A stretch of 64,000 nt of DNA from NCBI GenBank assembly GCA_021825585.1, contig JAKAGT010000004.1, positions 140,479 to 204,478 of the forward strand. The letters run 5' to 3'. Shown here piece after piece: positions 19,401 to 27,299 of this stretch. Under the pieces are notes generated by a model, which was not told the DNA's origin, ran no database searches, and saw only the letters and a list, made by a program, of their open reading frames with translations. The DNA comes from Bacteroidota bacterium (GTDB taxonomy: Bacteria > Bacteroidota > Ignavibacteria > Kryptoniales > JAKASW01). Both the position numbers and the translations under genes were made by a program. The first letter of the stretch is position 1, and each line of letters starts with the position of its first letter.

Positions 19401-19488
19401 CAGCGTGATTGCGGCTCCGACAGGCGTGCCAACACAGGAACAGAGTTATGATTACGTAATAGAATTGGGACTTCGCTATCAATTGTAA
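16483..19488 (+). CDS. TonB-dependent receptor (TonB-Xanth-Caul-like), paralogue
   Basis: A 1001-residue receptor. The ATG at 16483 is preceded by GGGAG; upstream in-frame codons lack a ribosome site. The signal anchor (FLSMVVLIAVLFMN) is followed by a carboxypeptidase-regulatory-like domain (GYVKDAQTGDALPGANVLL, STDINGKYTVQNVPPGSYTI), the plug with ELPDANAAESVGRLPGISLL, VVIRGLAPQYNEIEING and QVTKTVTPDMDANVIGGVVN, and a barrel ending ELGLRYQL. It is clearly paralogous to the receptor at 4.8-7.7 kb, and like it is followed by a T9SS beta-helix protein. The two pairs lie in opposite orientation around the GH18 operon. The ligand is unknown. Confidence 0.92.
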   Translation: MSVSKSKLIALLCPPLPPEKAKMLRRVSPFLSMVVLIAVLFMNTAVLVAATSNIVGYVKDAQTGDALPGANVLLVGTSLGASTDINGKYTVQNVPPGSYTIRATYIGYKPLEVTIRVKENVNLEQNFKLEAVGVQGQAVVVTAQASGQNSAINQQISSNRITNVVSAARIQELPDANAAESVGRLPGISLLRSGGEADQVVIRGLAPQYNEIEINGVQMASSNPNNRSADLSMISSDMLEGIQVTKTVTPDMDANVIGGVVNFELREAKVEQPGVPRLNFLAQGAYNGLPDAYNKFNNYKYVGTAEDRFFGSRLGVLAQASLERRNLSDNELGAAYSPSGNSLIDYLTRSINIDDIGRDRQRGNAVVTLDYKLPQGKIYLSNFLSSSVTQSEDREQFYNVNSGTNTQSFVSKYTKSTLNAITNMLVYEQQASIFHMKVTLSHSYSETKDPNDWSVSFINSSAGLGQFGFAANLNPQNVVKAANNDISNTLLHTVSTNYSFTRERDLAAAVDFDVHVNFSDMIASIIKFGGKFQHQTRSYDLNVIDGEPFGYASGGAIIGQLTPVFPWFKTKPGDNLNVLMTPFLDPNFSYGTFLGGAYSMIYPLNYSHLQSMVDYMIAHQLPRNITFNYDIGGSTANDYSGKEDISAAYGMATVNVGPSLTIISGVRYQQLKTVYIAAQGLMGPTSYAAYDNQLDTVTAYHPYWLPDVLLRFKPLDWFDIRLAYTNTISYPSYSALAPIIIVAQSAGTLKWNGFKLDPIRSTNYDAYFSLYGNTIGLFTAGAFLKQITNLIYQYTFTPATPALLEQYYPAWVTNKVPLSGISVTEYVNNPYRVNNYGMELDWQTHFWYLPGPLTGLVMNVNYTHIFSKAQYPFQYVNTKVRPTKYIDSTYYAPLLYQPDDIVNVTIGYDYEGFSIRVSSIYSAKIFTGPTQWPQLRAYTAAYNRWDIAVKQDLPLRGLQLFGSWNNLNGANDVSVIAAPTGVPTQEQSYDYVIELGLRYQL

Positions 19489-19690
19489 GTGTTTCTCCGC
19501 TAACCAAAACCATGGTCATGGACTTGCTAAATCGCAATAAGCATAAACTCAGGTCGGTGCTTCAATATGAAGGGAGGTGTCGCAGAGGCTCAAATGAGAT
19601 CAGTTCTGAGAGGTTAAGCCATTTTCAAAGCAAAGGACAAATGGAAATGGGAAATCAGGATAATCCTAATCAATCAAAAGGAGAGGTAAG

Positions 19691-21442
19691 ATGAAACGAT
19701 TTATCTACGGAATGCTTTTCGTTGTGGTGGTGGCTTTCATAGCACCGCACAGATCGGTTGCTGCGCCTGGCGATACGCTTGTTGTTTATGCGACACCGAT
19801 CGATGTTACGCTTGACAGTGTCGTTAACCACGACCAGGCCACCGCACACCACCACGTGTACGTGCTCGCATCAACGGACACACCATACACTTTCAACGCC
19901 AGCGTAGTGGTTAATGATAATGTGACATTCCTCGGCGTGCTAGGATCAGGCGGAAGACCGCCTTGTATCCAACCCAACGTTCTGCAGGATGGTTCAATTC
20001 CCGGTCATCTGTTTACATTCACCAAGTCCGGTTCGGTTGTGAGAATTGAAAATCTATATCTTGTCGGAATTTCGGTCGATAATTCCGTCAATTGGGGTGA
20101 CGGGCAGGGAATTACTGTGACAGCGGATAGTGTCAAATGTCATATCAATAACGTTGTCTTCGAACAATGGAGTCAATTCGGCATAAGTTATTCAGGGAAG
20201 TGGGACAGTTTCTGGATTACGAATTGCAAATTCAGAAACTTTGTGACTATGGCCAGTGACTACATCGGAGAAGCATTTAGAAACAGGAATGATCTTGGTG
20301 CCTTTCCTACCGACACCCTCGTTATGAAGTATAACACGTTCTTGGCATTGAATTGCTACGTGGCCGCCCCCGTCACAACTGCGGCTTTGAACTATTGGGA
20401 TTTTGAACACAACACGATTGTGGGCATCTACAAGAATCCGTTCTTTGCCATGAATGCGACGAACTGGATATGCGACCACAACATTTTCTATGCTGCATAC
20501 GCAGGCGGAATGGCAAACGGTGAGTATCCTTGGTGGGATCGTATATGGTCGCCGGGCGTTGGTGCTGTTATAGATCTTGATACCCTCAGCAAACCCAATG
20601 CGGCTGCCTTCGGCGTCGATACAACACAGGCAACTTGGTCGGCGACTGCAGAGGCAAAGAGAACTATCGAGGTAAATGACAACATTTACTTCATGCCGAA
20701 ATCCATAACCGATTTTGTTACGGCATGGGACGATACAGCGCACGGCCTTGACAGCATTTACACATGCGGCTGGATGAACAACATAACAACAAATATGTTT
20801 ACGAATCATACTCGTTGGCCGGGTCTCCATGATGTTGGTAACAAAGTAGATGTTGATCCAGGATATGGTCCCGGAATTGCGGCTATGATAGGAGCACCGG
20901 GAACGACAGTTCCAGCCGGAGATGGCATTGGGCTCCTACCGTACTTGACAGAATCGAGGACACACAGCGACGTTACGACTCATTTGTGGGGGTACATGCA
21001 GGCGGCGCCTGACTACTCGAGCGGTAACTGGAACCCAATATGGCCGCTTCCGGAACAAACTTCAGGTGATCTGAAATATTCCGCCGCATTGACAGCAACT
21101 GATGGGAAGCCATATGGTGATCCCTACTGGTTTACCCTTACACCAACCGGAGTCAAGTTGCTGCCAGTGTCTGTACCGTCGAAGTTTGACTTGAGCAACA
21201 ACTATCCGAACCCGTTCAACCCCTCGACGGATATAAAGGTCAGCTTGAAACAGGCCGGCGTGATGAGTCTGAAGGTTTATAACGTACTCGGTGAGCTGGT
21301 AAAGGTGGTGGATCAGGGCTACAAGCCAGCAGGCGAATATACGTACAATGTCAACATGGATAATTTCGCGAGTGGAGTTTATTTCTATACACTCCAGCAA
21401 GGAGCCAATTTCATGACAAAGAAAATGATTCTTCTCAAATAG
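19691..21442 (+). CDS. T9SS-secreted beta-helix protein, paralogue
   Basis: A 583-residue protein with AAAGGAGAGG before the ATG and a signal peptide (MKRFIYGMLFVVVVAFIAP...VAA). It shows the same architecture as the protein at 2835-4526: an N-terminal DTLVVYATPIDVTLD module, parallel beta-helix rungs (VRIENLYLVGISVD, CHINNVVFEQW, FWITNCKFRNF, MKYNTFLALNC, FEHNTIVGI, WICDHNIFYA) and a T9SS type A domain (LSNNYPNPFNPSTDIKVSL, VYNVLGELVKVV, ASGVYFYTL, ending KKMILLK). It is encoded 202 bases after its receptor. A surface-exposed ligand-binding or lyase-like role is inferred; no active-site residues were identified. Confidence 0.9.
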   Translation: MKRFIYGMLFVVVVAFIAPHRSVAAPGDTLVVYATPIDVTLDSVVNHDQATAHHHVYVLASTDTPYTFNASVVVNDNVTFLGVLGSGGRPPCIQPNVLQDGSIPGHLFTFTKSGSVVRIENLYLVGISVDNSVNWGDGQGITVTADSVKCHINNVVFEQWSQFGISYSGKWDSFWITNCKFRNFVTMASDYIGEAFRNRNDLGAFPTDTLVMKYNTFLALNCYVAAPVTTAALNYWDFEHNTIVGIYKNPFFAMNATNWICDHNIFYAAYAGGMANGEYPWWDRIWSPGVGAVIDLDTLSKPNAAAFGVDTTQATWSATAEAKRTIEVNDNIYFMPKSITDFVTAWDDTAHGLDSIYTCGWMNNITTNMFTNHTRWPGLHDVGNKVDVDPGYGPGIAAMIGAPGTTVPAGDGIGLLPYLTESRTHSDVTTHLWGYMQAAPDYSSGNWNPIWPLPEQTSGDLKYSAALTATDGKPYGDPYWFTLTPTGVKLLPVSVPSKFDLSNNYPNPFNPSTDIKVSLKQAGVMSLKVYNVLGELVKVVDQGYKPAGEYTYNVNMDNFASGVYFYTLQQGANFMTKKMILLK

Positions 21443-21472
21443 TGATGACAAATGTTGTGTTAATTAGCAACC

Positions 21473-21499
21473 GTAGGGCGACTTGCCGTGTCGCCCTAC
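21473..21499 (+). terminator. Hairpin after beta-helix gene
   Basis: GTAGGGCGAC at 21473 pairs perfectly with GTCGCCCTAC ending at 21499 (7-base loop), about 30 bases after the beta-helix stop and before the amino-sugar operon. It is followed by AAGAAAAAGG rather than T residues, so on the plus strand it is an atypical terminator; a dispersed palindrome is the alternative. Confidence 0.45.
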
Positions 21500-21596
21500 A
21501 AGAAAAAGGCATCAAGAGATGCGGTGACACCGCAAGTGCCTTTGCATCATCTTACTGTATTTTGATACAAACACCCTAAATTAAAAAGGACACGTG

Positions 21597-22556
21597 ATGG
21601 CAATCTCAATTACACCGATATCTAATCGCGACATAGAAGGCGTATTAGAATTATGGGATAAGGTACTGCCTCTAGATGCAGTAACCCTTGATACTCTGGA
21701 AGCTCGCGTTCTCCTCGATGAAAATTTCGACGAGAATACTTTCCTCGTAGCAAGAGAGAACGACCGCATCGTGGGATTCGTCGTGGGAACGTACGCCCGA
21801 AGGGTCCCTCTCGGCGACCATGATCCAAGGGGCGACAGATGCTGGATCACAGCCTTCGGCGTGGATCCGGAACATCAGAAAAAAGGACTGGCCACGCAAA
21901 TGCTTACTTCCCTCCTTGAGAAATTCAAGGCGTTGGGAAAGAAAGAGTGCTACATCGCAACATACGCTCCAGGTTACTTTGTCCCCGGCATAGATATAAA
22001 AGAATATCCGGACGCGATCGCCCTGCTGAAGAAAAGCGGCTTCGAGGAGACCTACAGGCCGCTGAGCATGGATACGCAGCTCCCGCTCTTCAAGGTAACG
22101 CCTGAAGCCGAGAAGAAAGAACAACAGCTTCACGAGAGCGGAATCGTGATCAGGCCCTATACGAGGGACGATCTTCTATCGTTTCTGAAATTCCTCGAGG
22201 CCAACATGCCCGCCGACTGGATGCGAGTTTCCCGTGCAAACCTGAGAGACCTGACCCGCGGCATTTTCCAGCCCGACCAGATTTTCCTGGCCGTCTCGGA
22301 AGGCTCGGGCGGAGGCGAAGTGATCGGCTATTGCCAGTTCGAAGGCGCGCACTTCGGACCTTTCGGAGTCGCCGATAAGTACCAGGGCAAAGGCATCGGC
22401 ACCGTTCTCCTCGGGCGCACGCTGGAACGCATGCGGGCGAAAGGACACCACAATGCCTTTGTCCTGTGGACGGACGATACGGCCGCGAAAGTCTACTCGA
22501 AATTCGGGTTCAAAGAGACAAGACGCTTCGCAGTATTGAGAAAGTCAATTTCATAG
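21597..22556 (+). CDS. Tandem double-GNAT acetyltransferase
   Basis: A 319-residue cytoplasmic protein (ATG at 21597, AAAAAGGA upstream). It contains two GNAT domains. The N-terminal one (~1-150) has the acetyl-CoA loop region ITAFGVDPEHQKKGLATQML and the distinctive YFVPGIDIKEYPDAIALLKKSGF; the C-terminal one (~165-319) has FGPFGVADKYQGKGIGTVLL and AKVYSKFGF. The Q/R-x-x-G-x-G/A loops in both halves suggest both could bind acetyl-CoA. It is paralogous to the double-GNAT protein at 24580-25557. As the first gene of an operon with NagX-like, PIG-L-like, symporter and NamZ genes, acetylation of an amino sugar or a small amine is a plausible but unproven job. Confidence 0.85.
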   Translation: MAISITPISNRDIEGVLELWDKVLPLDAVTLDTLEARVLLDENFDENTFLVARENDRIVGFVVGTYARRVPLGDHDPRGDRCWITAFGVDPEHQKKGLATQMLTSLLEKFKALGKKECYIATYAPGYFVPGIDIKEYPDAIALLKKSGFEETYRPLSMDTQLPLFKVTPEAEKKEQQLHESGIVIRPYTRDDLLSFLKFLEANMPADWMRVSRANLRDLTRGIFQPDQIFLAVSEGSGGGEVIGYCQFEGAHFGPFGVADKYQGKGIGTVLLGRTLERMRAKGHHNAFVLWTDDTAAKVYSKFGFKETRRFAVLRKSIS

Positions 22557-22590
22557 CTAACCAACAAAAGTCAATAGAAAGGGACACGTT

Positions 22591-23745
22591 ATGGGCACTA
22601 CAGAGGTTGAGGCTGCCCCCTCCTCCGCTGGCGTTGGTTCCGGGACCGGACGACTAATCTCGCTGGATGTCTTCCGTGGGATTACAATTGCAGGAATGAT
22701 ACTGGTCAACAACCAGGGCGACTGGTCGCATGTCTATCCGGCGTTGGCCCATGCCCCGTGGAACGGGTGGACACCCACCGATCTGGTTTTTCCATTCTTC
22801 CTGTTCATCATGGGTGCTGCAATGCCTTTCTCCTTTGCTAAACGAATTGCACGCGGCGAGAAGAAGAGCAGGCTGATGAGACACGTCATTACCCGGGCAT
22901 TCATTCTCATCGCGCTCGGAATGCTCCTGTCGGGCATCCCGAACTTCGACTATTCGCACAGGCTCATACTGAATGTTCTCCAGCGAATCGGCGTCATCTA
23001 CTTCATATCCGGTGCGCTCTACCTGTTTACAGGTGTTGTCGCCCAGGCGGCCGTTGCCGTAATCGGAATTGTACTCTACTGGATTCTGATGCTCGTCGTC
23101 CCTGTGCCCGGATACGGAGCGGGAGTACTGACTCCAATCGGAAACATGTGGTGGTACGTCGACAAGGTCCTCCTGCAGGGATGGCACTACCACGCCGAAG
23201 GAATCCTGAGCCTGATACCGTCTGTCTCGACCGTGTTCCTGGGAGTACTGACCGGACACTACCTGAGATCGAGCCGCAGCGGACTGGAGAAAGTTTCCGG
23301 CATGATGGTGTTCGGAAGTTTCGGCCTGGTGATTGGCGCTATCATGGCGGTCTGGTTTCCGATCAACAAACTCCTCTGGAGCAGCTCCTATGTCGTATTC
23401 ACGGCGGGATTTGCACTCGAGATGCTTGGCGTGTGCTACTGGCTGATCGACATCAAGGGATTCAAGTCCTGGACGCAGCCGTTCCTGGTGTTCGGATCAA
23501 ACGCCATTACCTCCTTCTTCCTTTCCACTTTCGCGGCCCTCGTGATGGATCTGGTCGGAGTGTCCGTCATTTCGGCGGGTGGTGCGGTTGTCAGGGAAAG
23601 CCTGAAAGACTACATATATAACACAATCTTCTCGCCGCTCGCGAGCAGTTATAACGCCTCCACGCTTTTTTCAATAGTCTATGTTCTCATTTGGTACGGG
23701 GTGATGTATGTCTTTTACAAACGCAAAATATTCATCAAAATCTGA
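22591..23745 (+). CDS. NagX/HGSNAT-like transmembrane N-acetyltransferase (DUF5009)
   Basis: A 384-residue polytopic membrane protein with about ten hydrophobic segments. The family signature RLISLDVFRGITIAGMILVN (~21-40) followed by HAPWNGWTPTDLVFPFF (~54-70) is diagnostic of the bacterial relatives of heparan-alpha-glucosaminide N-acetyltransferase (also called NagX or DUF5009). The human enzyme acetylates glucosaminide amines across the lysosomal membrane using acetyl-CoA; bacterial members occur in GlcNAc/MurNAc and chitin operons, but their reaction is less certain. The gene starts 34 bases after the GNAT gene, behind AAAGGGA. Its position between GNAT and PIG-L-like genes supports a role in acetylation of amino sugars. 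Confidence 0.85.
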   Translation: MGTTEVEAAPSSAGVGSGTGRLISLDVFRGITIAGMILVNNQGDWSHVYPALAHAPWNGWTPTDLVFPFFLFIMGAAMPFSFAKRIARGEKKSRLMRHVITRAFILIALGMLLSGIPNFDYSHRLILNVLQRIGVIYFISGALYLFTGVVAQAAVAVIGIVLYWILMLVVPVPGYGAGVLTPIGNMWWYVDKVLLQGWHYHAEGILSLIPSVSTVFLGVLTGHYLRSSRSGLEKVSGMMVFGSFGLVIGAIMAVWFPINKLLWSSSYVVFTAGFALEMLGVCYWLIDIKGFKSWTQPFLVFGSNAITSFFLSTFAALVMDLVGVSVISAGGAVVRESLKDYIYNTIFSPLASSYNASTLFSIVYVLIWYGVMYVFYKRKIFIKI

Positions 23746-23746
23746 C

Positions 23747-24580
23747 ATGAAAAAGGAAATCTATTCATATGTCTTCGTATTCATACTCTTGCTTGTTCCG
23801 TTCAATTTGCTCCTCGCAAAAACGAACCATGAAAGGAAAGGTGACAAGATGAACGAGCCCAGGAAAACAATCCTTGCGATAGGCGCCCACGCCGGCGACA
23901 TGGAAATCTCTTGCGGGGCCGTACTGGCGAAGCAGGCCAAGCTTGGCTACCGGATCGTGTTTCTCCACCTGACGCTCGGCGAGGGAGGCAACCCGCGCAT
24001 GTCCGCCAAAGAATACGGCGAACAAAAGAGGCGCGAAGCGATGGAAGTCGACAGCCTTCTCGGCGGTGAGGCAATCTTCGGGCCCTACAAGGACGGCGAG
24101 CTTCCGAACGACCAGACAGCTAGGCGATATGTCGCCAACGTCATCAGGACGGTGAAGCCCACGATAATAATCACACATTGGAAGAACAGCATCCATCCGG
24201 ATCATGCAAACACGTTCGCGATAACTTCCGATGCAGTCCTGCTGGCAAGCCTCCCCTCCGTCGAAACCGTCACTCCCTATTCCCCGAAAGAGGAGTCCGC
24301 GTGGCGGGGCGTCAGAAGGATCTTATATGCGGAGAACTGGGAAGATGCGGAAGGGTTCAAGCCATACATATATGTAGACGTGACCGACGCCTACGAGACA
24401 TGGGAAAAGGCGGTCGCCAGGTACGAATTCATCGGCGGCAAGATATCGAGCTTCCCGTACCTGAACTACTATAAAGCCCTGGCGGTCGTCAGGGGAGCGG
24501 AAAGCGGCTACAAATACGCGGTTGCATTCGACATCGACAACTTCGAGAAAAAAATCAGATGGGAGTCATTGGAGCCTTGA
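23747..24580 (+). CDS. PIG-L/LmbE-family deacetylase-like protein lacking the usual catalytic Asp
   Basis: A 277-residue protein beginning one base after the NagX stop. The chosen ATG (23747) adds a hydrophobic signal or anchor (YVFVFILLLVPFNLLLA); an internal ATG at 23849 with a good AAAGGTGA site would give a cytoplasmic form. PIG-L proteins are zinc-dependent N-acetyl-hexosamine deacetylases. The normal AHPDDE motif reads AHAGDME here: the His and second Asp (metal ligands) are kept, but the first Asp, the general base in characterised members, is Gly. The second metal motif HPDHA is present. It may therefore be a subfamily with altered chemistry or a sugar-binding role. It overlaps the next gene by one base (TGATG arrangement). 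Confidence 0.82.
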   Translation: MKKEIYSYVFVFILLLVPFNLLLAKTNHERKGDKMNEPRKTILAIGAHAGDMEISCGAVLAKQAKLGYRIVFLHLTLGEGGNPRMSAKEYGEQKRREAMEVDSLLGGEAIFGPYKDGELPNDQTARRYVANVIRTVKPTIIITHWKNSIHPDHANTFAITSDAVLLASLPSVETVTPYSPKEESAWRGVRRILYAENWEDAEGFKPYIYVDVTDAYETWEKAVARYEFIGGKISSFPYLNYYKALAVVRGAESGYKYAVAFDIDNFEKKIRWESLEP

Positions 24581-25557
24581 TGACATCATCCGTTTCAGCG
24601 AAAGGAGAGAAGCCGATTAAGACCACTGCCATAGAAATCCGTCCTTACCTCGGCGACGACGAAAAATGCGTCGTGACTCTTTGGAACAAATGCCTGACGA
24701 GAGATCCGATAACGACTGAGACTTTCAGGCGTAAGGTGCTGCTCGATGAGAATTTCGATCCCAACGGCTGCTCCGTCGCCGTCACAGGGGATGAAGTTGT
24801 CGGTTTCTCCCTCGCAATCAGACGCCGGTATCCTTACTACGGCGTGGGATTGGAACAGGGCACTGGTTGGATCACCGCCTTCTTCGTACGTCCGGATTTC
24901 AGAGGAAAAGGAATCGGTACCGGCCTCATCGAATCCTCCGAAGGTTTCCTGAAAGGGTGCGGTGTGAAAGAGGTGTATGTATCGTCCTACACGCCGAATT
25001 ACTTTGTCCCGGGAGTAGACATCGATGCTTACGCCGAGGCATACGGACTCCTGAAGGAGCTAGGGTATAAGAAACACGAACGGGCCTACAGCATGGGACG
25101 GTCGCTCCTCGATTTCGATTTCTCGTCGGACGCGGAAACCCTCTTCAGCTCGCTGGAGGTTCGCGGCATCGAGATAAGGACCTTCGAGCCGAAGTACATA
25201 ACCGGACTTCTGGAGTTCCTCAGCAAGAACTATCCCGGCGACCTCCTCCGTGTCGCACTGGAGCAGCTGAGAGAAAATCCCAGTACCGACCAGATTGCAG
25301 TTGCCGTCAGGAACGAACGGATCGTGGGCTTCAGCCATTACGAGGATGAACACTTCGGCCCGTTTGCAATCGATCCGGAACTGACGGGAATGGGAATCGG
25401 CACCGGCTTGTACTTCAAGACCGCACTTCAAATGAAAGAGAAAGGCAAAAGGAATCTCTGGCTGGCCTGGACGTCGGGACACGCGAAAGATTTCTACTAC
25501 CGCCGCGGCCTCAGGGTGACGAGAAGACACGAAGTAATGAAAAAGAATTTGAAGTGA
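24580..25557 (+). CDS. Second tandem double-GNAT acetyltransferase
   Basis: A 325-residue protein whose ATG overlaps the stop of the PIG-L-like gene, implying translational coupling (GGAG lies 5 bases upstream). As in the paralogue at 21597, two GNAT halves are visible: WITAFFVRPDFRGKGIGTGLI with YFVPGVDIDAYAEAYGLLKELGY in the first, and FGPFAIDPELTGMGIGTGLYF with AKDFYYRRGL in the second. The second half shows G-M-G-I-G-T, a good acetyl-CoA loop. Two such paralogues in one operon suggest related but distinct substrates or a heteromeric enzyme. The substrate is unknown. Confidence 0.85.
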   Translation: MTSSVSAKGEKPIKTTAIEIRPYLGDDEKCVVTLWNKCLTRDPITTETFRRKVLLDENFDPNGCSVAVTGDEVVGFSLAIRRRYPYYGVGLEQGTGWITAFFVRPDFRGKGIGTGLIESSEGFLKGCGVKEVYVSSYTPNYFVPGVDIDAYAEAYGLLKELGYKKHERAYSMGRSLLDFDFSSDAETLFSSLEVRGIEIRTFEPKYITGLLEFLSKNYPGDLLRVALEQLRENPSTDQIAVAVRNERIVGFSHYEDEHFGPFAIDPELTGMGIGTGLYFKTALQMKEKGKRNLWLAWTSGHAKDFYYRRGLRVTRRHEVMKKNLK

Positions 25558-25600
25558 CTGCCATCTCACCAAAAAGAAGAAAACGAATGGAAAACAGAAT

Positions 25601-27121
25601 ATGAACTTCCACCTGATTGACTGGATTATCCTGATCTTATATCTCACAGGCACGGTATATTTGGGATTGAGGGCCAAAAAGTACGTTGAAAACATGGAGG
25701 GTTATTACGTTGCCGGACGGAAAGTCAGGGTTGCACTCGGCTCAGCTACTCTGATTGCCACGGAGATCGGGGTCGTGACCTTCATGTACTTCGGGCAGCT
25801 CGGTTTTCTTACGGGCTACTCATGCTTCGTCCTCGGCTTCATCGGGTTCCTGGCCTACATGTTCATCGGCAAGACGGGTTTTATAGTTCAGGGATTGAGA
25901 CGGCTCAGGGTAATCACGATTCCGGAGTTTTATGAATTGCGTTACAACAAGTCCGTCAGATGGCTTGGCGGAGTTATGCTTTTCCTCGGAGGCGTTCTGA
26001 ATATGGGGATATTCCTTCGGTTTGACGGGATTTTCCTCACACAAACAATCGGACTGGGCGATCAGGCGAGGGCTGCGGTCATGGTAATAATGCTCGTCAT
26101 CGTCGTCAGCTACACGGTCCTCGGAGGGATGTTTTCTGTCGTCATTACAGACTTCGTTCAGTTCGTAATATTGACGCTGGGAATGCTGATTTCAACGGTA
26201 TTCATTTTAGCGCGAGTTAGTCTCCACACGATCACGGCTACAGTCGCGACTCAGCTGGGCACTCAAGGGACGAATCCGATAACCAATCCGCAATTCGGAT
26301 GGACGTTCATAATCTGGATGCTGATAGCGAGTGTTGCCCTCTCGGCTCTCAATCAGCCTGCCGCCTCCAAATCGTTCGCGTCCGAGAGCCCGGAGGTCGG
26401 GCGGAAAGTATTCCTGTACACCGGCCTCACGCTGGCGGGACGTTACATGATTCCCATGATGTGGGGTGTAGCAGCACTCGCTGTCTTCGGTCCTCATGCA
26501 AGCTCGCTTGAGGCGATGCCAAAATTGCTGGGGACAACCGTCCCTACGGGCCTGCTTGGACTGATGGTTGCAGGAATGCTCGCGGCATCGATGTCGACAT
26601 ACAGCGCGTACCTGCTGGCATGGAGCACAGTCGCAACAAGAGACGTAATTGCTCCGCTGGTAAAATCACCGCTGTCGGAGAAACAGAACATGACCTTGAC
26701 GAGGGTCATCGCGACGCTAATAGGAATTTTCATGCTCGTGTTCGGCTTGTTCTACCAGATACCATCGACAGCGTTCCAGTACCTCGCAATAACCGGCGCG
26801 ATGTATGCCGCCGGCGCATTCGCCTGTGTAGTCGCGGGGCTTTACTGGAAAAAGGCCAACACCGTGGGAGCCTACTACGGCCTCGCGCTCGGAGCCGTGG
26901 CACCGGTGGTTTTCCTCATCCTTTCCCTCTTTAAGAACAGCATTCCGAAGAGTCTGCTTTTCCTCGTCGATGTGAACGTTTCAGGATTCCTTAGTTTCGT
27001 CCTGGCAGCCGCCGGCATGGTTATCGGTTCGCTTGTGACTCAAAAGACTCACCCGCCCGTGGTGGTTACAGTACCGCCTGACAAAGGACAATTGGAAGGA
27101 GGATTACATGTCGGCAATTAA
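25601..27121 (+). CDS. Sodium/solute symporter (SSS family)
   Basis: A 506-residue integral membrane protein with roughly 13 hydrophobic helices. SSS-family features: NFHLIDWIILILYLTGTVYLG at the N-terminus, YYVAGRKVRVALGSATLIATEIG (helix 2), RRLRVITIPEFYELRYNKSVR, VVSYTVLGGMFSVVITDFVQF and a helix with AGMLAASMSTYSAYLL that matches the Na+-binding Ser/Thr-rich helix. SSS transporters couple Na+ influx to uptake of sugars, amino acids or sialic acid. Context (NagX, PIG-L-like, NamZ) points to an amino sugar or muropeptide-derived sugar. Its last 14 bases overlap a tiny membrane-protein gene. Confidence 0.9.
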   Translation: MNFHLIDWIILILYLTGTVYLGLRAKKYVENMEGYYVAGRKVRVALGSATLIATEIGVVTFMYFGQLGFLTGYSCFVLGFIGFLAYMFIGKTGFIVQGLRRLRVITIPEFYELRYNKSVRWLGGVMLFLGGVLNMGIFLRFDGIFLTQTIGLGDQARAAVMVIMLVIVVSYTVLGGMFSVVITDFVQFVILTLGMLISTVFILARVSLHTITATVATQLGTQGTNPITNPQFGWTFIIWMLIASVALSALNQPAASKSFASESPEVGRKVFLYTGLTLAGRYMIPMMWGVAALAVFGPHASSLEAMPKLLGTTVPTGLLGLMVAGMLAASMSTYSAYLLAWSTVATRDVIAPLVKSPLSEKQNMTLTRVIATLIGIFMLVFGLFYQIPSTAFQYLAITGAMYAAGAFACVVAGLYWKKANTVGAYYGLALGAVAPVVFLILSLFKNSIPKSLLFLVDVNVSGFLSFVLAAAGMVIGSLVTQKTHPPVVVTVPPDKGQLEGGLHVGN

Positions 27122-27281
27122 CATATTCTGGCTGACCCTTTACGGAATTTCAACGCTCCTTTTCTTCTCGGTAGCATCGTTTATCACCTACTTCGGAATA
27201 CAGGACATGAAAGATCTCCTCTCGAAGTCAAACAAGAGAGACAACAAGGGGAAGAGTCAACCGAATTCCAACTCAAACTGA
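27108..27281 (+). CDS. 57-aa symporter small accessory protein
   Basis: A short gene starting inside the end of the symporter gene. GAAGGAGG lies 5 bases before the ATG, a stronger site than that of the symporter itself. It encodes one N-terminal transmembrane helix (IFWLTLYGISTLLFFSVASF), then a charged, Asn/Lys-rich cytoplasmic tail ending NSNSN. Small one-helix proteins overlapping or adjoining SSS/NSS transporter genes are known as accessory subunits needed for transporter function or stability. The overlap and topology fit that role; the assignment is by context and architecture. Confidence 0.75.
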   Translation: MSAINIFWLTLYGISTLLFFSVASFITYFGIQDMKDLLSKSNKRDNKGKSQPNSNSN

Positions 27282-27299
27282 CTTGCGGAGAAAGGCTCG

